A DNA stretch of 61,157 bases, from NCBI GenBank assembly GCA_016186945.1, contig JACPKR010000005.1:1-61157 (forward strand), written 5' to 3'. A model generated the notes under the pieces. The model saw only the letters and a program-made list of their open reading frames with translations. It did not search any database and was not told where the DNA came from. Positions 36,337 through 43,612 of this stretch are shown here, in pieces (the stretch's first letter is position 1; each line of letters starts with the position of its first letter). This DNA is from Deltaproteobacteria bacterium (GTDB taxonomy: Bacteria > Bdellovibrionota_B > Oligoflexia > Oligoflexales > Bog-1112). The translations under genes were made by a program, and so were the position numbers.

Positions 36337-37221
36337 ATGGAGCCACCTACAGACAGGAACAGTCTGAGAGGACTTTTGTCAGCCGAGCCAGGGTCGTTTC
36401 CTGAGGCTCCTTGTGCGTTGACAGACCTATCTGACTGTTGCCGAGGGAACGGTTATCTTTTTCGCCCTGTTGGGGCCTTCACAAAGGCGGAACTTTGCCC
36501 ATGCGTGCTCAAGTGTCGGCGCTGTTTCGGCACCGCACAACAGACCAGCAAGGGAGTCGCCAGATCCTGCCGAACCCCCTCGCCTCGAAAAGTTGTCAGT
36601 CTTTTCAACAATGCTGCCATCCCTTCTCGCTATGCAGACGCTCATCTAGGTGTGTTTGAAAACATGAGCGGCAATTGTTTGAAGGTGGTTCACGATGTAA
36701 GACAATGGCAGCGTCATTTTTTATCATCGCCGAAAAGGAAAGGGCTTATCATAAGCGGAACGGTTGGCGTCGGGAAGACTTACCTGATCACAGCTCTGGC
36801 GCGTGCTGTGGCTGAGAAGGGCGTGAGTGTACGCTTTGTAGATTTCTTCCAACTTCTTTCGCAGATACGTGCTTGCTATTCAGAGAACAAGTCGGACCAT
36901 ACAATCTTGCGCCCTCTTTACAAAGCGGATGTTCTTTTCGTCGACGAATTGGGAAAGGGTAGGAACACTGAGTTTGAAGCTGTTGTCCTCGATCAGTTGA
37001 TTATGAACCGTTATAATGAGAACAAAATACTCGTGGCATCCACCAACCTTTACCTCGGAAAGAAGCGGGCAAAGGCGGCGGACAAAGAAGACCAGCCGGC
37101 CTTCAATCAAATTGGTTCTCTTGAGGAACGTGTGGGGGAACGGGTGTTTTCTCGTTTGAAGGAAACGACAGAATTCTTGGAAATTCAGGGCAAAGATTTT
37201 CGCCAGTTGGATAAACTTTGA
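36337..37221 (+). CDS. DnaC/IstB-like AAA+ ATPase with N-terminal Cys cluster
   Basis: These 294 residues carry Walker A G141-T-V-G-V-G-K-T-Y and Walker B V-L-F-V-D-E-L-G, followed by sensor-like L-V-A-S-T-N-L, the layout of DnaC/DnaI helicase loaders and IstB. Ahead of it, C34-C35-R-G-N-G-Y and C54-P-C56-V-L-K-C60-R-R-C63-F-G resemble a zinc-binding knuckle. A helicase-loader role is plausible; IstB is less likely, because no IstA or IS ends are adjacent. The stop overlaps the next gene's TTG start (TTGA), so the pair is translationally coupled. Confidence 0.75.
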   Translation: MEPPTDRNSLRGLLSAEPGSFPEAPCALTDLSDCCRGNGYLFRPVGAFTKAELCPCVLKCRRCFGTAQQTSKGVARSCRTPSPRKVVSLFNNAAIPSRYADAHLGVFENMSGNCLKVVHDVRQWQRHFLSSPKRKGLIISGTVGVGKTYLITALARAVAEKGVSVRFVDFFQLLSQIRACYSENKSDHTILRPLYKADVLFVDELGKGRNTEFEAVVLDQLIMNRYNENKILVASTNLYLGKKRAKAADKEDQPAFNQIGSLEERVGERVFSRLKETTEFLEIQGKDFRQLDKL

Positions 37222-37946
37222 AGTGTGCAATTGCTCGCTGGGAAGACTACCGCCTGATGGCAGTTCTACCTGGTGTAAACATTCATGACAAAGAACTCTC
37301 CTTTGACTCCAGTGAATTTCCGTGTTGTGGGGGACGGTCTTTCCGTTGGGACGACAGTGAGCAAGTCATTTACAAATGCAAACTCAGCAAGCGCAAAACT
37401 GCTCTCAAAAAACTCTGGCAACACTACAATCGTCTCTGGGAAGGCTATCATCCTCCCCTGGAAGGCGATCTGGCACAGAAGCGTTATTTCGTGACATGGT
37501 TAGGGAAAATGCGAGCAGGGCAACTGAGTCCTGGTTTTGTCATCCGAAAAAGGGGAGAAACGACAAGTCCGAGTTTGTTGTGGACCCTTGCGTTTATAGC
37601 GACTTGGAGGTTTGGCTTCTCCTGTCATCTGTTCTGCCAGGCCCGTTCTCAGGCAAGTCAACTGCTGCCTCCGGAGGGAAACGCTCCTCAGTTATATTTC
37701 ATGGAGAATGTGCGGGAGCTTTGGAAGCCTGAACATGCAGAGCAGGTCAACGTCGTGGCGAATTGGTGCGAACAGAGCCGTGTTCCCCTCTGGATGGAGA
37801 TCTATGAAGGGGCGGAAGTCAAACAAGATTCGTTCGATGCAACGAAGGCATTTGCTCAGCGCATTGCTTCCATGAAGAGCAAACCTGCGATGTCGTGGTT
37901 GGGGAAAGATTGTCTATCTCGGTTGAAGGAACTTTTTCCGAGGTGA
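37218..37946 (+). CDS. Unknown protein coupled to the DnaC-like ATPase
   Basis: The 242 residues match no family I recognise. The start codon TTG at 37218 shares bases with the upstream TGA. The middle has one hydrophobic stretch (S-L-L-W-T-L-A-F-I-A-T-W-R-F-G-F), which could be a buried strand/helix or a membrane segment. The C-terminal part (V-N-V-V-A-N-W-C-E-Q-S-R-V-P-L-W-M-E-I-Y) looks like an alpha/beta fold. Context suggests a partner of the ATPase, perhaps in replication initiation. Confidence 0.55.
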   Translation: MKCAIARWEDYRLMAVLPGVNIHDKELSFDSSEFPCCGGRSFRWDDSEQVIYKCKLSKRKTALKKLWQHYNRLWEGYHPPLEGDLAQKRYFVTWLGKMRAGQLSPGFVIRKRGETTSPSLLWTLAFIATWRFGFSCHLFCQARSQASQLLPPEGNAPQLYFMENVRELWKPEHAEQVNVVANWCEQSRVPLWMEIYEGAEVKQDSFDATKAFAQRIASMKSKPAMSWLGKDCLSRLKELFPR

Positions 37947-38146
37947 GGGGGGGCGAGTGAAGCACCGCCTTCCCCATGGGATTTCTTGGAGGAACCAGCT
38001 GCGCAGTTTCCTCCAAACCACCTCCTTGCAGCGCGATCTTGGAGGAAGGCGTTGCGCAGTTTCCTCCAAACCACATCCTTGCAGCGCGATCTTGGAGGAA
38101 GGCGTTGCGCAGTTTCCTCCAAACCACCTCCTTGCAGCGCGATCTT
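37947..38146 (+). repeat. R1 element with three tandem 53-bp hairpin units, copy k
   Basis: After a G-rich arm (GGGGGGGCGAGTGAAGCACC), units lie at 37984-38036, 38037-38089 and 38090-38142. Each is TCTTGGAGGAA ... TGCGCAG ... TTTCCTCCAAACCACMTCCT (M = A or C) followed by TGCAGCGCGA. Unit 1 has the usual CCAGC before TGCGCAG; units 2 and 3 have GGCGT. The stem arms are unchanged. The array starts directly after the stop of the unknown gene and ends 20 bases before the ahcY stop. Confidence 0.95.
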
Positions 38147-38166
38147 GACTTGCAGAGTGATCTTGA

Positions 38167-39480
38167 TCAGTATCTATACAATTCTGGTTTGAAGGGACCG
38201 TCAACGTCTACGTGTAGATACTCTGCTTGTTTGGGTGTCAGTTTCGTAAGCTTGGCATTGAGTTTGGGAAGGTGTAGGCTCGCTACTTTTTCATCGAGTC
38301 TTTTGGGAAGTGTATAGATTTGCGTCTTATATTGGGTTGTGTTGGTCCATAGTTCCATTTGGGCTAGGACCTGGTTTGTGAATGAGTTCGACATGACAAA
38401 GCTCGGGTGGCCTGTCGCGCAACCGAGGTTAACCAGGCGTCCACGTGCGAGGACGATAAGGGCACGGCCATTGGGGAGTATGAATTTGTCGACCTGTGGT
38501 TTTATGTTGACTTCTTTCACTTCCGGATTTTTTTCCAACCAGGCGATTTGAATTTCCGAGTCGAAGTGGCCGATGTTGCAGAGGATGACTTCGTTTTTCA
38601 TGACCTTGAAATGTTGTTCTGTGATCACATCGCAGCACCCTGTTGCTGTGACAAAGATATCTCCTCGGGGGGCTGCTTCATCCATCGTAACGACTTCGAA
38701 TCCTTCCATGGCTGCCTGAAGGGCACAGATGGGATCGATCTCCGTGATGAGGACGCGGGCTCCCAGACCGCACATGGATTGTGCGCAACCTTTTCCCACA
38801 TCACCGTAGCCTGCGACGACGACTACTTTGCCTGCGATCATAATATCGGTGGCTCTCTTTATACCGTCAGCGAGAGATTCTCGGCAGCCGTAGAGGTTGT
38901 CAAATTTCGACTTGGTGACGGAGTCGTTGACGTTGATCGTAGGAGCTCCGAGTTTCCCCGTTTTGAGGAGTTTGTTGAGCCGGACGATTCCCGTTGTGGT
39001 TTCTTCGCTGATGCCGCGGATTCCCTTCAGGTATTGGGGAAAGCGGTCGTGGACCATGGCTGTCAAGTCGCCGCCATCATCGAGGATCATATTGAGCGGT
39101 TGGCCGTCGTCGAAGACGAGGGTTTGTTCGATACACCAGTCGAATTCCTCCTCCGTCATTCCTTTCCACGCAAAGACGGGAATCCCTTTAGCAGCAATTG
39201 CCGCAGCTGCGTGGTCTTGCGTCGAGAAGATATTGCAGCTTGACCAGCGGATTTTAGCACCGAGGGCGATGAGGGTTTCGATCAGCACCGCGGTTTGAAT
39301 CGTCATGTGCAGGCAACCGGCGATGCGTGCTCCGGAGAGCGGTTTCTTGGCGGCGTATTCTTTCCTCAGGGCCATGAGGCCGGGCATTTCATTTTCAGCC
39401 AGTTCGATTTCCTTACGGCCCCAGCTTACCGTTCCCGCACTCATATCCGCCACCCGGTAGTTTGGCCCTTGTGCTGTCAT
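38167..39480 (-). CDS. ahcY: S-adenosylhomocysteine hydrolase
   Basis: This NAD-dependent enzyme splits S-adenosylhomocysteine to adenosine and homocysteine, relieving product inhibition of methyltransferases. The 437 residues include [30 protein letters not shown], the NAD motif [10 protein letters not shown] and V-T-E/I-T-E-I-D-P-type loop, and the C-terminal Y-R-Y. ATG 39480 has AAGGAAG upstream; the frame to 39702 is not homologous. Confidence 0.97.
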   Translation of the reverse strand: MTAQGPNYRVADMSAGTVSWGRKEIELAENEMPGLMALRKEYAAKKPLSGARIAGCLHMTIQTAVLIETLIALGAKIRWSSCNIFSTQDHAAAAIAAKGIPVFAWKGMTEEEFDWCIEQTLVFDDGQPLNMILDDGGDLTAMVHDRFPQYLKGIRGISEETTTGIVRLNKLLKTGKLGAPTINVNDSVTKSKFDNLYGCRESLADGIKRATDIMIAGKVVVVAGYGDVGKGCAQSMCGLGARVLITEIDPICALQAAMEGFEVVTMDEAAPRGDIFVTATGCCDVITEQHFKVMKNEVILCNIGHFDSEIQIAWLEKNPEVKEVNIKPQVDKFILPNGRALIVLARGRLVNLGCATGHPSFVMSNSFTNQVLAQMELWTNTTQYKTQIYTLPKRLDEKVASLHLPKLNAKLTKLTPKQAEYLHVDVDGPFKPELYRY

Positions 39481-39544
39481 CGAATCTTCCTTTCTGGTAA
39501 ACAATTTCTTGGTGAGATCTTTTTCTAATCTTGTACCTTCAAGC

Positions 39545-39790
39545 ATGTTCATGAGTCCTTTAAAAAAGAAATACCATCTTATCTTCTTCGAAACTTTTTC
39601 CGAAGCCAAAACATCTTTAGGAAAGATAGCATCCCTTTTGCAGGAATGCGAGCAAGTCAACGTTGTGATTCGAGAAGAGGGAAGCATGGATGACAAGGAC
39701 ATTCTGGGACTTGATCCAAAGATTAGACTTTATGCAGGAAAAGCGTGGACGACGATTCACGAACGAAGGAAAGAGGAAGGTTTTTACTAA
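39545..39790 (+). CDS. Hypothetical small protein
   Basis: About 81 residues from the ATG at 39545 (another ATG at 39551). [11 protein letters not shown] and [11 protein letters not shown] suggest a small alpha/beta protein; no family recognised. No strong ribosome site. Divergent from ahcY. The stop TAA immediately precedes the P-repeat region. Confidence 0.4.
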   Translation: MFMSPLKKKYHLIFFETFSEAKTSLGKIASLLQECEQVNVVIREEGSMDDKDILGLDPKIRLYAGKAWTTIHERRKEEGFY

Positions 39791-39816
39791 AGTTGGCTCC
39801 CGCGGTCAAGCCGCGG
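39791..39816 (+). repeat. Palindromic repeat P, right half (copy 2)
   Basis: AGTTGGCTCCCGCGGTCAAG, then CCGCGG, matches the second half of P copy 1. The left arm is absent. It leads directly into the 24-bp tandem repeat, whose first unit reuses the P end GATGAC. Confidence 0.8.
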
Positions 39817-39910
39817 GATGACGTAGAGAGATTGACCGGGGATGACGTAGAGAGATTGACCGGGGATGACGTAGAGAGATTGACCGGGGATGACGTAGAG
39901 AGATTGACCC
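39817..39910 (+). repeat. Tandem repeat, four 24-bp units
   Basis: The unit is GATGACGTAGAGAGATTGAC then CGGG, exactly repeated at 39817, 39841 and 39865, with a fourth copy at 39889 cut after ATTGACC by R3. Since 24 bases equal 8 codons, every frame would give an octapeptide repeat. It probably grew by slippage from the P end. Confidence 0.95.
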
Positions 39911-40096
39911 AGGGCCTGTTCATATGAATAAAGGTTAAGAGAATTTCCGTCATTGCGAGCGAATGCGAAGCAATCCAGGCTGAAATTTACCCACCATGTA
40001 AGCGCCGCGGCAGACAACCTGGATTGCTTCGTCGGGCTTCGCCCTTCTCGCAATGACGTTATTTTTTCTCATTCCATTCTCATATGAACATACCCT
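39911..40096. repeat. R3 palindromic element, copy 2 (complete, nested)
   Basis: The terminal inverted repeats are AGGGCCTGTTCATATGA (left) and TCATATGAACATACCCT (right). Inside is the CGTCATTGCGAGC ... CTCGCAATGACG inverted repeat as in copy 1. It interrupts the P / 24-bp tandem block, whose sequence resumes on both sides. Confidence 0.92.
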
Positions 40097-40158
40097 GGGT
40101 CAAGCCGCGGGATGACTTAGAGAGATTGACCGGAGAAGACTTAGAGAGATTGACCGTC
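40097..40158 (+). repeat. P fragment plus two further 24-bp units
   Basis: GGGTCAAGCCGCGGGATGAC continues the P arm after R3. Two diverged units follow (GATGACTTAGAGAGATTGAC and GAAGACTTAGAGAGATTGAC). The last one overlaps the stop codon of the DUF1554 lipoprotein on the other strand. Confidence 0.85.
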
Positions 40159-43100
40159 GATGCAGTAAAGGGGTTGAGTTTTATGGCAACTTGCTTTGGC
40201 GTTGCTAAGCCAATTATAGGTTTTGTCGGACGCTTTTCCTACGTGGCCAGACCGATCGCTAGATTGGGAGACCCATTCGTCGTCACAGGCTTGTCCTGAG
40301 AGAATGTCTATGCTTTGTGGGCCATCGTCTCCGGGTCCTGTATTGGTTCCCGTCCAAGGCTTAATGAGATAGTTAAAGTCACCTGATTCGCTGTAACCTA
40401 AGGGATTGTCGATACTTCCATCCCAAAGATCCTGCTCGTTAGAGGCTACCATCTGTGGGCCACCCCAGGCTGTTTTCCTGTTATTGACAACTGAAGAAAC
40501 AATCGCAACGCTTTCATCAACTACGATGGATTTGGTGGACAAGATCGCTTTCCAAATACCGCCCAACTTAGCTGTGTCGGCTCTAGATTGACATTTATCA
40601 AAGGCACCTGCTAGGCCGCTCGTTTCGCTTGACTGCTTGCGAAGGTCACCGGTAAAAAGCGTAGAGGTCACGAAGATACGGTGTGATGCACTCATGTTTG
40701 ATTTGGTAGCAGCGGCTTGGAAACTTCTGTTGTCAGCTCGGTCGGCGATACAGATAGTGAACGCGTAGTCTCTACCCGGTGCTCCCAACTCCGCAATGCT
40801 TAGTAACTTATTAGCTTCAATCCCACTTATGACGTTTCCTTGTGAGCAGTCTATGGGGGGATTTGTTCCTTCTACTTTCTTATATGAGAGGGAGGCATAG
40901 TCTTCGACTGAACTTGGGAATTGTATGCTTAAGTTCATTTGACCAAGGAAATTAGAGCCTGACGAAGCTGAAAGCCAAGCGAGAGCAGGAGGTGCCTGTT
41001 TATCCCTTGCAGCGACTGCGACGCTTTGGTCTGAAGAGGTCAGGTTCCCGCTGGAGTCCTCGATACAAACTCTATAGCTGAATAATCCAGGTGGGTTTGC
41101 ATCACTTGCGCTATGTGTGAAAGCAATCACCTGGTTTGCGTATACGTTGACAAAACTTTTCGTTGTTGTGCCGTCACTGCGGCAATCTGCACTGGGTGCC
41201 CTGTCACCAGCGTTATGACGTACTGTGAGCAAAGTGTAGTCGCTGACGTCTGATGGCAAGACCATGCTTATGTCGATCTCCCCATGGTTTCTGCCAGAGA
41301 CAGCTGCAAAAGACTCCAATACGGGGGGAGCGATCGAGTCGAACGCCTGACTGGAAGCGGTTCGGTCGCCTTTTACAATACTTACACTATCCGTGATGCA
41401 AGCGCGGTAGCTAAAGGTTTCCCCAGAGTGGGACTCAGTCTGATCTACGAAGGATTCCTGACCGTTGCCAGTGAAACTTGCAAAGCTTGCGATGATCACA
41501 CCGTCATCGCATTTAGAAGATGGCGCCGAGGATCCCAATGTGCGACGGATCTCAACTTTTTGATACAGCGACACATCGCTTGGCCAAACTAGAGTAAGCT
41601 TCACATCTCCGTCCGTATCACCAGGCTCAGCATGGAAACTGGTGAGAGGAGGAGCCACTTTGCCCTCTCCTCCCCCACTACCACTGTCTCCGCTGCCCAG
41701 CGACCAGATTCCAGCCACTGTGTTGGAAGACGTTAAGTTGCCAGCACGGTCCTGTATACAGACGCGGAAGCTAAACTCCTCACCTCTAGTAGAGCCAGTC
41801 GCGAACGTATACTGTGTAGGGAAAGGAGACGTGAGCCGTGCAGCGATGTCTCCACTTGAACAGTCTGCGCCAGGAGCCTGGGAGCCTGCTTTAGCTAGGA
41901 CTCTGATGCTGAAGTAGTCGGAAAGATCCAATGGTAGTTTCCATGAAAGGTCAATGTCACCGACATTGCTAACTCCGGTTGCTGCGGAAAATGCTAGCAA
42001 AGGAATCGGTGCAATATTATCGAGGGCACGCGCACTCGCTTCGCTGCTGCTGAAGTTTCCGAAAGTGTCATAGATGCAAAGTCGGTAAGAGAAGATTTCA
42101 CCCAGGGACGAATCCGTCTTGTGAGCGGATGAATATCGAGAGATTGCGAAATTGGACAGGGAAGCAACTGTTCTTCCTCGCTTCGTATCTTCCTTTCGGC
42201 AGAGAGACTCAGGTGCAGAAGGGCCTTGCACCTCTATGATTTCCGCTCTTGCGTAGTCAGAAACATCGCTCGCCCATTGAGCTGCCAGGAAGACCTCTCC
42301 CAATTTGCCACCTGTCCTTGCCTGGAATACGTCCGCGACAGGGGGAGGAGTCGTGTCATAAGCCCTCGATCTACTGATGTTGGAAACGGTAGCCTGTCCG
42401 TTTTGCCCAACGATGCAAGCTCGGTAGCTAAATACCTCACCGATGCGTGAACCCGTTTGATCTATAAACGTGAACGCCTTCAGGGGGAACTCATCCCATG
42501 CAGCGATCAATTCCCCATCGGAACGACAGTCAGCACTTGGGGCTTCTGCACCTTTAAGACGTAGGATGCTTAGCTTCTCGTAAGTAATCGTATAGTGGTC
42601 ACCCAACTCGATGTCCAAGCGGATTTCGCCCTGTTCAAGGTTGCGAGAAAGCGACGCCGTGAAAACTCCCAGCGGAGCAGGTGGCGTGTTGGCATCGAAG
42701 ACGGAATCAGGCAAGAAGTCTTTTTGCGATTCGAGTGGGTTGTCTACAATCGTTTCGTTTTTCTTACTTTTAATACCACTCTGAGCAACAGCTTCCATAC
42801 TCTTCTCAAGAAGGTCTATGGTGATGACCGTTTGGAACGAACCAAGGTAAAGGGTTTTGAGGATGACCTGATCCCCTGAAATTTCGAACTTGTCTCGAGT
42901 CAGGTAACCAGCCTTGATAATTGGCGTTCCTTCATAGTTTATGGTCTTATACACAACAATAAGGTGTTTCAAGGGGTCTTCGACAACTCCCGTTAAGCCT
43001 AGTCGTAGGGCTGCTTCAGGGATAGGGAGGCGAACTTCGATCGCCTGCGATGGGTTTTCCCGCTTTGAGTTCGATATAATAACCGCAGGAGCACGCGAAA

Positions 43101-43419
43101 AGACAGACGAAACAACAAGCTTTCCAACATCATGGTCCTGGTCAACCAACGAAGATCCTTCCTGCACTGTAATGATGGAGTTCGCGGAAAACGCCTTTGC
43201 AGGAATAATGACAGCAGTATCTTTCCTTTGCAGGGATGTGGTAATAATCAAGTCACCTTGATCCTGGGGAACTTCCTTGGAAACCGTTCCATCATTGGTT
43301 AACGCTGTTTCTCTTGCTACCTTAAATGACGTCGTGCTTACAGGAGAATCACACGCCGTCAAAAGCGCAAGACCAGCAGAAAAACATAGACTTAAGATTG
43401 ATGAAGTTCTTGTAATCAT
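40141..43419 (-). CDS. DUF1554 lipoprotein A with six Fn3-like repeats
   Basis: This 1092-residue lipoprotein (L-L-T-A-C-D-S) has an about 220-residue ZU5-like N-terminal domain (V-I-I-P-A-K-A-F, S-I-I-T-V-Q-E-G). Six repeats of 90-105 residues follow, each with D-V-S-D-Y in the first half and F-S-Y-R-x-C-I-x-D plus G-N-L-T-S-S in the second. A C-terminal DUF1554 domain (S-H-R-I-F-V-T-S, W-K-A-I-L-S, L-Y-C-I-D-G) ends the chain. DUF1554 is found in many Leptospira lipoproteins and looks lectin-like; binding is unproven. The last residues Q-S-L and TAA come from the 24-bp repeat. It is a tandem paralogue of gene B. Confidence 0.88.
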   Translation of the reverse strand: MITRTSSILSLCFSAGLALLTACDSPVSTTSFKVARETALTNDGTVSKEVPQDQGDLIITTSLQRKDTAVIIPAKAFSANSIITVQEGSSLVDQDHDVGKLVVSSVFSRAPAVIISNSKRENPSQAIEVRLPIPEAALRLGLTGVVEDPLKHLIVVYKTINYEGTPIIKAGYLTRDKFEISGDQVILKTLYLGSFQTVITIDLLEKSMEAVAQSGIKSKKNETIVDNPLESQKDFLPDSVFDANTPPAPLGVFTASLSRNLEQGEIRLDIELGDHYTITYEKLSILRLKGAEAPSADCRSDGELIAAWDEFPLKAFTFIDQTGSRIGEVFSYRACIVGQNGQATVSNISRSRAYDTTPPPVADVFQARTGGKLGEVFLAAQWASDVSDYARAEIIEVQGPSAPESLCRKEDTKRGRTVASLSNFAISRYSSAHKTDSSLGEIFSYRLCIYDTFGNFSSSEASARALDNIAPIPLLAFSAATGVSNVGDIDLSWKLPLDLSDYFSIRVLAKAGSQAPGADCSSGDIAARLTSPFPTQYTFATGSTRGEEFSFRVCIQDRAGNLTSSNTVAGIWSLGSGDSGSGGGEGKVAPPLTSFHAEPGDTDGDVKLTLVWPSDVSLYQKVEIRRTLGSSAPSSKCDDGVIIASFASFTGNGQESFVDQTESHSGETFSYRACITDSVSIVKGDRTASSQAFDSIAPPVLESFAAVSGRNHGEIDISMVLPSDVSDYTLLTVRHNAGDRAPSADCRSDGTTTKSFVNVYANQVIAFTHSASDANPPGLFSYRVCIEDSSGNLTSSDQSVAVAARDKQAPPALAWLSASSGSNFLGQMNLSIQFPSSVEDYASLSYKKVEGTNPPIDCSQGNVISGIEANKLLSIAELGAPGRDYAFTICIADRADNRSFQAAATKSNMSASHRIFVTSTLFTGDLRKQSSETSGLAGAFDKCQSRADTAKLGGIWKAILSTKSIVVDESVAIVSSVVNNRKTAWGGPQMVASNEQDLWDGSIDNPLGYSESGDFNYLIKPWTGTNTGPGDDGPQSIDILSGQACDDEWVSQSSDRSGHVGKASDKTYNWLSNAKASCHKTQPLYCIDGQSL

Positions 43420-43522
43420 ACCTAATTCTTTTATTTGTTACTCTCCCTACATTTACTATTACGGCAGCAATCGGTTTGTACTTGAGGAGTTCTTTAAAAA
43501 TTATTGCAAGCCCAAGGGAATC

Positions 43523-43596
43523 GGCTGCTTGTGGCAAGGGATTTCTTGGAGGAACCAGCTGCGCAGTTTCCTCCAAACCACCTCCTTGCCACAAGG
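43523..43596 (+). repeat. R1 element, copy l
   Basis: Variant left end GGCTGCTTGTGGCAAGGGAT, then the hairpin, then CCACCTCCTTGCCACAAGG. It lies between the tandem DUF1554 genes, 17 bases from the stop of gene B. The rest of this gap (43420-43522) is the leader of gene A and shares TCCCTACATT ... TTACGG with the leader of gene B. Confidence 0.92.
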
Positions 43597-43612
43597 TGTG
43601 CCACAAGTAGCA

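Noticed and set aside
36337-37946. IS21-type istB plus partner
   Set aside because: No istA, no IS21 ends; the N-terminal Cys cluster and coupled gene are not IS21 features.
37984-38142. Possible short CRISPR array (three 53-bp repeats)
   Set aside because: Units abut without unique spacers and match a dispersed hairpin family; no cas genes nearby.
39481-39702. N-terminal extension of AhcY to 511 residues
   Set aside because: The extension has no similarity to the family and overlaps a divergent gene; AAGGAAG precedes the ATG at 39480.
39817-39910. 24-bp repeats as a CRISPR array or iterons
   Set aside because: No spacers, no rep or cas gene, and the unit derives from the adjacent P palindrome end.
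40084-40299. Short open frames with octapeptide repeats across the P/R3/tandem block (both strands)
   Set aside because: They are by-products of a 24-bp tandem repeat and lack ribosome sites.
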